64,000 nucleotides of DNA. Source: Brassica napus. Lineage: Eukaryota; Streptophyta; Magnoliopsida; Brassicales; Brassicaceae. Of this stretch, positions 1-7,955 are shown piece after piece. A program made the position numbers and the translations under genes. Where the stretch lies: NCBI RefSeq assembly GCF_020379485.1, contig NC_063435.1:620001-684000 (forward strand). The letters run 5' to 3'. The notes under the pieces were generated by a model. The model made no database searches. It was not told where the DNA came from and saw only the letters and a list, made by a program, of their open reading frames with translations. The stretch's first letter is position 1; every line of letters begins with the position of its first letter.

Positions 1-474
1 TAAACGTTTTTTAAATTTTTTTCATCAAAATTTTATAAAATAAAATTTTTAAATCATGAACAAAAAGTATGAATTTGTAATATAAATACAAAGATATAAA
101 TTTTTGATTAAAATGTTGATAGCTGTAAAAAATGTAAATCTTAACATTTAAATTAACTATAGTAAAATATATATTGAAAATATTATATTTTCTTTATCAA
201 ATTCTCATAAATATATAAAATAAATCTAACTCATAGCATATAAAAGAAAAGACCAATGTGATCAAATATTTACAGTTTTTTAGAAGTCGAATCTTTATAG
301 TTTTATTTAAAATATAGCAAAAATAATCACAAACCTAGTTAATTTAAACAGAAGTCCAATTTAAATTCAAATAAAAATAAAAATCTAACTAAGAGAATAT
401 GTTAACTACCGTGTAAAAGTATTTGTTTTTGTAATTTGGAGCCCTAAAATTTCTATAAAATTTAGGGCCTCTCT
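1..474. other. AT-rich sequence without recognised gene
   Basis: This stretch is very AT-rich and shows no exon of the SCT gene that follows. Similarity to intron 2 of the intact SCT copy begins only near 475 (TTGCATGTGTTGTGTGATTTTTAT). The sequence to the left is therefore unrelated DNA, possibly inserted. Exons 1 and 2 of the left SCT copy are not present in the window. Confidence 0.5.
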
Positions 475-616
475 TGTTGCATGTGTTGTGTGATTTTTAT
501 AATGTTTGGAGGGTTAAGACGAGTCTAATTAATGCATGTGTTCTGTGATATATAATTTAGTTTATGCATGTGTAATGTGTTGTGTGATTTTTATTAATTT
601 TAAATGTTTTTCTCAG

Positions 617-3104
617 GTCCATTGGCATTTAAAGGGGATGTGTATAATGGGACAGTGCCTCCTTTAGAGCTAACATCTTATTCTTGGACAAAGGCGAGAG
701 ATTAATTACCAATTTTATAATGCTTTCCTCTGTAATACCAACATCTTGCTTCTAAAGAGAATGTGTATATGTATACTCAATTTTTTTTCAGGTGGCTAAC
801 ATTTTATATTTGGAATCTCCTGCTGGTTCTGGATATTCTTATGCCAAAACTCGGCGTGCTGCTGAGACGAGCGACACCAAACAACTATTAGAGATAAATG
901 TCCCACATCGGATATTGGAAGGGATTCTTAGCAATATATAAGATGGATGAGTCACTCCACTTAGCACCAATTGGTTTTAGGTTGGAAGCCCATCTAGCTT
1001 AACATGGTATCAGAGCCCGATCCACGCAGTCCAATCCGATCCATTATCGATCCAGCCCAAAGTTGGCCCATCGATCTTTGCCCGAACATTCCGAGATTGA
1101 CGCTCAAAGAGCCATCATCTCGAGGAGGCGTATTAGGGATAAATGTCCCACATCGGATATTGGAAGGGATTCTTAGCAATATATAAGATGGATGAGTCAC
1201 TCCACTTAGCACCAATTGGTTTTAGATTGGAAGTCCATCTAGCTTAACAACAACTTCACCAAATCGACCAGTTCCCTAGGAGTGTTGAGTGTTCTCTCTT
1301 TCTTATAGCCTAGCTTTCTTGATGATTTTGGCTTTATTTTCTAAAACTTTTCACTATGTTCTTGCTTGTAGTGGTTTGTGGATCACCCTGAGTTCATATC
1401 AAATCCATTTTATGTTGGTGGAGATTCATACTACGGGAAGATTGTTCCAGGAGTTGTGCAACAGATTTTACTTGGTATTTTCAACTTACCACCCACCTAT
1501 GCCTCTCTTGTATTTTCTTATATTTTATATCAAATATTTTGATCACATTTTACAATATGAAAACAGGAAATGAGAAAGGTCTCACACCACTGATAAATAT
1601 TCAGGTAACAAAACTATATTCCCTCTTTTTTTCTTTAACTGAATATATATATATTCGGTTGAGATTTATTTATATAAACTGAGCAGGGATATGTTCTTGG
1701 AAACCCTACGGTAAGTGCAAACTTTGAATCAAATCATAGAGTTTCATTTGCGCATCGGATGGGACTGATTTCAGATGAGCTCCACGAGGTATATGATTTT
1801 TTCTTCTTCATCATCATCGATCATGTGATTCTTGAGACATTTGGTTACAATCTTGTTTACATCACTACTATATGCAGTCACTTGAAAGAAATTGTGGAGG
1901 CAAATTCTTTAACGTAGACCCAAGTAATGCAAAATGCTCAAATGGTCTTCAAGCTTATGATCAGGTAAGGATTATAGTAAAAAACACCATACGAAGTATC
2001 TGCATGCATTTTTCACAAACTAACTTGTCTCTTTTTTTTTGTTTGAGTTCTTAGTGTATCTCAGAGATATACATAGAGCAGATTTTGTTACCAAACTGCA
2101 AAGTAGATTATGTCTTACCAGACATATCACTACCTAACATCAGAACCAGTAGAAGAAGAGAACTCAAGGAGTTTTCAGGAAATGATTCATCATCATTGCC
2201 TCCTCCTAGATGCTTCGTAAGAATCTCCTTTTTTTTTTGGTTATTTTGTATATTTATAGGTTAATGATAACACTTTCGTATTCTCAGACTTATAGTTATT
2301 TTCTGTCTGCCTTTTGGGCAAACGATGAAAATGTACGAAGCGCTTTAGGCGTGAAGAAGGTACCTATGTGAAACTTTGTTTCTTGTTCTAAATTGAAAAC
2401 TTAACACAACCTGACCAATTAAATGTTTAAATATTATGCAGGGGTTTGGAAAATGGAGTAGATGCAACACCCTAAACATACCATATACATATGATATTCA
2501 CGATGCCATTCCATATCACGTTAACAATAGCCGTAAAGGCTTCCGCTCTCTCATCTACAGGCAAGATTATTGTTTGTTGATGCGCCATCTTCTTCTTTTT
2601 TTTGAGTAACAAAAGCATTCATGATTAAGTCACAAACTAAATATTTGCAAAATTTTAAACAGTGGCGATCATGATATGATGGTACCTTTCTCTTCAACTG
2701 AAGCATGGATCAAATCTCTCAACTATTCCATTGTTGATGACTGGAGACCTTGGATGATGACTAGCAATCAAGTTGCTGGGTAAAGTGAAAACAAAGTCAT
2801 GTTTCACTCCTTTATCATCAACTTTCATATCTCCTTCCTGAATGATCTTTAAACACACTCAGATTGTTTCCTGTGTTTTGTAGATATACAAGGAGCTATG
2901 CAAATAAGATGACATTTGCAACCATCAAGGCAAGAAGTTCTAAACCCTTTCTTTCTTTCTTTCTTCTCTAGTGTTTCTACTGGTAGAATTACAAATGATA
3001 TAGAGAGTGTTTGATATATGTAGGGAGGAGGACACACTGCTGAGTATAATCAAGACCAATGTTCACTTATGTTCAAAAGATGGATTGATGCTGAATCTCT
3101 CTGA
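617..3104 (+). pseudogene. SCT-like serine carboxypeptidase-like acyltransferase, 5'-incomplete and TE-disrupted
   Basis: This is a paralogue of the intact SCT gene at 12174-15038. Exons 3 to 14 can be placed at 617-693, 792-885 plus 1250-1283 (one exon split by a TRIM element), 1372-1474, 1567-1604, 1687-1788, 1878-1964, 2055-2216, 2288-2359, 2442-2560, 2663-2779, 2884-2929 and 3024-3104. All junctions keep frame, and the only break seen is the TRIM, which brings an in-frame stop. The nucleophile motif reads GDSYYG where the intact copy has GDSYSG; the Ser is kept. Two codons are missing in exon 9. The Asp (YSGDHDM) and His (GGGHTAEY) of the triad are present. Exons 1 and 2, with the signal peptide, are absent from the window. 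The protein family uses sinapoylglucose as acyl donor in vacuole-related compartments. This copy cannot make a normal protein as drawn. Confidence 0.9.
886..1249 (+). mobile_element. TRIM retrotransposon, complete, inside SCT exon 4
   Basis: Two direct terminal repeats of 119 bp (886-1004 and 1131-1249) flank a 126-bp core. The 5' repeat is followed at once by TGGTATCAGAGC (1005-1016), the plant primer-binding site matching initiator tRNA-Met. A purine-rich run (CGAGGAGGCG) precedes the 3' repeat. The 5-bp target duplication ACAAC lies at 881-885 and 1250-1254; removing one copy restores the SCT reading frame. The repeats differ at 3 of 119 positions by eye. They end in CA but start TATTAG, not TG. 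There is no coding capacity, as usual for terminal-repeat retrotransposons in miniature. Confidence 0.93.
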
Positions 3105-3216
3105 AGATTCTCACTCACTTCTCTCTCTCTCAAAAGTTTTATGAGTTTTTATTGTTTTTCGTTTATGGTTATTAAGTAAAAATTTAATAATAATAATGAC
3201 CTTTTATTATCATCAA

Positions 3217-4923
3217 CTAGATCATGACCCGCCCGACCGGGCGGGTGTTTATTTTTGTTTCAAATTTGTTTTGTTTATATTCATGATTTATTTGTATTAG
3301 GTAGTCTGTATTACATTTAATAGTAAATGTATCCGTGTTAGTAATAAAATTTTATCAACATATTTAATATGAAATAGAGAATATGAAAAATAAAAATGAT
3401 GATAATGATGCATTAACATAAGAAATATAAAAAACAATTTTGCCAATTTAAAATATAATGAAATAAATAATTATGAGTTAGTATGATATATGAAAAGGAA
3501 AATTAAGGTATAATTTTTTTATTGAGATATATTTATTCTAAGGCTATGGAAATATAACATATTAAAATTTTTATTAAGAGTAGTCTAAGAAAAAATAAAT
3601 TTATGATCAACCATAGTTACAATTTAATTAAAGGCTTAAGTTTGGGTTAAATAGATAACTAATTGTGTCCATTTGATTTAAAAAAGCCTGAAAATTTTAA
3701 AAGCCCACCTGTAACAGTTTTTTTTCTTCCGGGAAACGTAAAAAAAATTGTTGGGAACTTCCAGAGAAACAAACTGTCGGTGTTCTCTATTCTCTCTCTA
3801 TCTTCTTCGATCTCTCTATCTTCCTCAATAGAAACAAAAACAAATTCAAAGATTGTGTACCAGAGAAATATAACCAGAGAAACAAAAACAAATCCGATCA
3901 TGACCCTCAAAGTAATTCTTATAAAGAAAGATGATCGAGACAGCAGAAGAATATAGGTAATCGTTTGATAGAAATCAATTATCTTTGTTATGTTAGATAT
4001 TCTTGTTACCAATAATTGATAACTTTTAATTATAATCAATGTTGATTGATGCGCAAGGTTAGGGAAGAATGATTCTGGTAACTAATTATATGCAATATAT
4101 TTTGATGGTAACATGAATATAGTATTGATATCTTTTTGGTTAAATCAGAATCGCTTTCCAAAAATATAAAATATTTTTTGTTACCAAGAATATAGCTAAT
4201 CGTTTGATAGAAATCAATTATCTTTATTATGTTAGATATTCTTGTTACCAATAATTGATAACTTTTAATTATTTAATGTTAAAAATAAATGTTGATTGAT
4301 GCGCAAGGTTATGGGAGGAATGATTCTGGTAACTAATTATATGCAATATATTTCGATGGTAACATGAATATAGTATTGATATATTTTTGGTTAAATCAGA
4401 ATCGCTTTCCATTTTTTTTGGTAACTAATTATATGCAATATATTTCAATTATGTTTTTAAATTTTGAATTTGATGTTTTTTTTTCATGTTCTACTGCTTC
4501 CTTTTTTGGATGTTAAGGAAAGAAGAACTGATTTGGAAAAAAAACTACACCATCTAATATTAACGTAAACACAAAAAAAAATTATACGATATATTATTAT
4601 AGTTTACGGTACCAGTAACATGATGTTAATGTTAATTAGTGTTTTGGAGGAATGTTAGATGCTATATAATTATACGATACGAAAGAATAATTGAATTGAT
4701 GATTTAATTTGAAGTCATCCGATTTATAACCTAACATTTCATCATGTTCAAGACTTTAAGTCATTGTTTCCGTTTTTGTAGTGTATAGTATAGCATTAAA
4801 TAATCGATAAAGACAAGCTAATTTTAAGGAAAGAGTAATAATAGTTTCAGTGGCATTTGAAAGTAATTAATATTGAAAACTCAGGATTAATTTAATTTTG
4901 TACTCCTGTTTTAATAGATCAGA
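3217..4923 (-). mobile_element. Non-autonomous Helitron
   Basis: Read on the minus strand the element starts TCTGATCTATTA and ends in CTAG. The 3' end is preceded by a perfect 9-bp hairpin at 3227-3246 (ACCCGCCCG, loop AC, then its complement). It sits between A and T, the Helitron target. The paralogous locus after the intact SCT gene gives the uninterrupted sequence CATCAATGGTG at 15154-15164, which fixes both borders. The length is 1707 bp. No Rep/helicase coding is visible, so movement would need a helper. The starting motif resembles Arabidopsis ATREP-type elements from memory. Confidence 0.88.
3954..4411. repeat. Imperfect tandem duplication inside the Helitron
   Basis: A unit of roughly 200-220 bp occurs twice, at about 3954-4152 and 4190-4411. 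Shared blocks include TAATCGTTTGATAGAAATCA, TTGATTGATGCGCAAGGTTA and GGTTAAATCAGAATCGC. The copies differ by scattered substitutions and a small indel. No gene is seen in the rest of the Helitron. Confidence 0.85.
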
Positions 4924-5285
4924 TGGTGAAAAAACAAAATCTCTTTTAAAAGAACTAAAATCAAGAATTGACTCGAGTCTGATAATTATTCTGTTAATGT
5001 ACCCTGATATCACCACATTTAAAGGTCAGTAACACAAAATCCATATAAGGCCTATAGATTAAGTCCCGGTTTAGCTCGTACCGGGAAATGCTTCTCAACA
5101 TCATCAACATCATTGACAAGATGAGCTTTTGGATCATCCAACGAGATAGCAACAATCTTCCAGTCTAGCTCTCCTTCATCAATCATAGCTAAAGCAGCCA
5201 AAGGCTTAATTTTTAAAACTTCCCCTATCTTCCTTTGAGCTTCACCAATCTCAACAACATCAACTACAAATCCAAAAACCATGAA
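4924..5285 (-). pseudogene. PPA6 inorganic pyrophosphatase fragment
   Basis: This segment matches the intact PPA6 gene at 15285-16804. Exon 3 is complete at 5082-5263 and still open, with the Asp-rich stretch DDPKAH and DVDDVEKHFP. Only the first bases of exon 4 remain, near 4994-5003. By comparison with 15231-15549, about 320 bp holding the rest of exon 4, intron 4 and exon 5 with the stop codon is deleted. The joint at 4991-4993 is a shared CTG. Homology to the 5' part stops near 5282, so exons 1 and 2 are missing. It is a dead fragment of the tandem duplication. Confidence 0.9.
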
Positions 5286-5295
5286 CAAAGATCTA

Positions 5296-5533
5296 GCTAG
5301 TGGGCATTCCACCGTCACCAAGAGGCATCCCTCAGATAGAAGTAACATTCGACATCGATGCGAACGGCATTGTCACTGTCTCTGCCAAGGACAAGACGAC
5401 AGGTAAGGAGCAACAGATCACAATCCGATCATCTGGTGGACTCTCAGAGGATGATATTCAGAAGATGGTGAGAGACGCTCAGAAAGACAAGGAAAGAAAG
5501 GACTTGAAACTAGGGTCTTCTTTTAATTATTGA
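5296..5533 (+). pseudogene. Mitochondrial HSP70 C-terminal fragment
   Basis: The plus-strand frame reads [18 protein letters not shown], then [13 protein letters not shown] and KDKERK. These are hallmark sequences of the substrate-binding domain of mitochondrial/DnaK-type HSP70. The fragment covers only some 65 residues of an approximately 680-residue family, and lacks a few residues before the KDKERK stretch. It then runs into unrelated sequence and stops. In Arabidopsis a mitochondrial HSC70 gene (At5g09590) lies a few genes from SCT, so this is probably local DNA carried into the duplication breakpoint. The join to the PPA6 fragment lies between 5282 and 5300. Confidence 0.85.
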
Positions 5534-5595
5534 ATCTAGGCATGGAACGTGTTTGTTTTTTGTTATCTGCTCTTGAAACGTTCTTGTTCGCAGCT

Positions 5596-5674
5596 CGCTG
5601 GTAATGCTCAACCTTCATGGAGTAGTTCACACACTGCTCAAAACTATGCGAGTTTCTTCAAAGCTTTCGGGTAT
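5596..5674 (+). other. Possible orphan exon, family not recognised
   Basis: After an acceptor-like TTCTTGTTCGCAG the sequence is open and reads LAGNAQPSWSSSHTAQNY and onward to a donor-like GTATGT at 5671. I do not recognise the family. It directly abuts the target duplication of the Ty3/gypsy element, whose insertion separated it from sequence continuing at 11195. Confidence 0.3.
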
Positions 5675-5679
5675 GTATC

Positions 5680-6087
5680 TAATAAGATCAACTTATTTCT
5701 TAAGTATGAACTCTCAGAACTTAGGAGAAAAGATTGTTTGTATTCACTGAACAAAGTATTACAGAGACGTTAAAGGACTCTCTCTCCCTACTACAACTTT
5801 GATCAATCCAATGATGACATAACCAACTACTCTCTCCTCTCTTTTATAGACTCCTAGGATCTCGTGAATGCCCACAAGCGTTCTGCGTTTCCTCAAACGT
5901 TTGCGAGTCACGTCAGCACATCCTCGACAGGCCATGTGCTGCAGATCTTCTTGATAACGACCTTTATTCCTTTATTCTTACTCGACTCTACTCGCTAGCC
6001 AGCTGTCCTTCTCATCATTTCTCAGATGTTTGTCCTCTTCTCCTATAGTGAAACAGGATCGGCGGTCGTTCTGCTTCGTACGTATCA
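5680..6087 (-). repeat. 3' LTR of the Ty3/gypsy element
   Basis: The 408-bp repeat is identical by eye to 10782-11189. The purine-rich tract preceding it on the minus strand (AAGGGCCGGGTAT) lies at about 6088-6100. The coding frame of the second ORF runs a short way into this repeat (stop at 6015). Confidence 0.93.
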
Positions 6088-7955
6088 ATACCCGGCCCTT
6101 CGAAATTGATCTTGTCCTCAAGGTCAAACTGTGGGAACTGATCTTTCATCACACTAACTTCTTCCCATGTGCAGTCATGAGCCGGCAACCCTTCCCATTG
6201 AACTAGCACCTCCTCCTGCTGAGTTTTCTCATTCCTTCTTTTCTTTAATACTGCTGCAGGCTCAGTTTCCAGCACCCCTTCCGACGATAGTTGTGGTGGT
6301 ATAGCCACAGTCTCCACCAACTCTCCGACCATCTTCTTGAGCTGTGAGACATGGAACGTTGGATGTATTTTGGTACCTTCGGGCAGTTTTAACTTGTAAG
6401 CGACACGCCCTACTTTTGCCAACACCTCGAATGGTCCATAGAACCTAGCAGACAGCTTCTCGTTAATGCGTTTGGCTAGAGTGCGCTGTCTGTAAGGACG
6501 GATCTTCACCAACACCATATCTCCCACTGTGAATTCAACCTCACGCCTTTTGATGTCTGCCTTTTCCTTCATCAACTGCTGAGAGCGATGGAGTTGCTCC
6601 TTAATGCTATCCAACATCCTATCTCGCTCTTTCAACTGTTCTTCCAACTCTGCATTCACCGTAGACCCGTTCTCATACCTTAACAACGTCGGAGGTACTC
6701 TTCCATACAGAGCTTGGAACGGCGACATCTGAATCGAAGTGTGATAGGAGGTGTTGTAACTCAGCTCAGCCCACTCCAGAAACTTAGCCCACGTTCTTGG
6801 CTTATCCCCTGCGTAACACCTCAGATACGTCTCCATACTTCTGTTGGTTACCTCAGTCTGCCCATCGGTTTGTGGGTGATAAGCGGTACTGAAGCACAGC
6901 TTTGACCCTGACAGCTTAAATAACTCCTTCCAGAACGAACTTGTGAAGACCTTGTCTCTATCCGATACTATTGTGCGAGGGAACCCGTGTAGTTTGATGA
7001 TCCCATGCACAAAGAGTTGAGCGATTTCTGGCGCCGTGAAGGGGTGTTTGATCTTGATGAAATGTGCGTATTTCGTGAAACGATCAACCACCACTAACAC
7101 TGCGTTGAAACCATCCGATTTTGGAAGTCCTTCCACAAAATCCATCGAGATATCCTCCCACACCTGACCTGGAATCGGCAGCGGTTGAAGCAACCCTCCT
7201 GGAGCCAGTGTGGAGTATTTCTGTCTCTGGCAAGTCTGACACGCCGCCACATACCTCCTTATATCCGTCATCATCCCCCTCCAGTAGAACAACTCTCCAA
7301 TCCTCTTCTGAGTCTTTAACATTCCTCCGTGCCCTGCCATCTTACTGTCATGGTGTTCTTTAAGGATCACCCCCACCAATGGTGAGTCTCTAGGTAGCAC
7401 TAGTTTCCCCTGCCTCAGTAAACGCCCTTGTACCCAAGAGTAGTCAGGGTGTTTAGAAGGGTCCTCTCTGAGCTCCGTTATTAACTTCTGCAACTCCACA
7501 TCTTTGTCAACCTCACTGCCAATTTCTTCCAATTGTAAAGCAGTTGACACTGATACCGCATACAACTCCGAGACCTCCGTCTTGCGTGATAAGGCGTCCG
7601 CTGCCTTGTTCTCCAGCCCTGGCTTGTAAATTATATCAAACTCGAACCCCAACAGTTTGGTGAGCCAGCGCTGATACTCCATGTTGATCTCTCGCTGCTC
7701 CAGCAGGAACTTGAGGCTCTTCTGATCCGTCTTTACTACAAACCTTCGCCCCAATAGGTAGTGTCTCCATTTCTGCACAGCGAACACTATCGCCATGAGC
7801 TCCCTCTCATAGACTGATTTGAGCTTCTGGCGAGCAGTCAACGCTTGACTGAAATATGCTATAGGCCGCTGTTGCTGCATCAATACCGCTCCCAACCCTA
7901 CACCAGACGCGTCTGATTCTACCACAAACAGCTCCTCGAAATTTGGCATCGCCAA
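6015..7955 (-). CDS. Retrotransposon pol, RNase H-integrase-chromodomain part
   Basis: A 646-aa open frame starts inside the RNase H domain (FVVESDASGVGLGAV, catalytic Asp region). It continues with the zinc-binding HHCC region of integrase (HHDSKMAGH, then CQTCQRQK), the integrase core with Asp-Asp-Glu residues (DFVEGLPKS, SDRDKVFTS, HPQTDGQTEV) and a C-terminal chromodomain (VLVQWEGLPAHDCTWE). It is the downstream part of the polyprotein, out of frame by one base with the upstream ORF. The first Met at 7955 is an artefact of the frameshift and not a natural start. The chromodomain is thought to direct integration to marked chromatin in this family. Confidence 0.93.
   Translation of the reverse strand: MAMPNFEELFVVESDASGVGLGAVLMQQQRPIAYFSQALTARQKLKSVYERELMAIVFAVQKWRHYLLGRRFVVKTDQKSLKFLLEQREINMEYQRWLTKLLGFEFDIIYKPGLENKAADALSRKTEVSELYAVSVSTALQLEEIGSEVDKDVELQKLITELREDPSKHPDYSWVQGRLLRQGKLVLPRDSPLVGVILKEHHDSKMAGHGGMLKTQKRIGELFYWRGMMTDIRRYVAACQTCQRQKYSTLAPGGLLQPLPIPGQVWEDISMDFVEGLPKSDGFNAVLVVVDRFTKYAHFIKIKHPFTAPEIAQLFVHGIIKLHGFPRTIVSDRDKVFTSSFWKELFKLSGSKLCFSTAYHPQTDGQTEVTNRSMETYLRCYAGDKPRTWAKFLEWAELSYNTSYHTSIQMSPFQALYGRVPPTLLRYENGSTVNAELEEQLKERDRMLDSIKEQLHRSQQLMKEKADIKRREVEFTVGDMVLVKIRPYRQRTLAKRINEKLSARFYGPFEVLAKVGRVAYKLKLPEGTKIHPTFHVSQLKKMVGELVETVAIPPQLSSEGVLETEPAAVLKKRRNEKTQQEEVLVQWEGLPAHDCTWEEVSVMKDQFPQFDLEDKINFEGPGIDTYEAERPPILFHYRRRGQTSEK

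Noticed and set aside
3659..4039. 126-aa and 97-aa ORFs inside the Helitron
   Set aside because: Low-complexity, no family signature, and not maintained in the duplicated unit.
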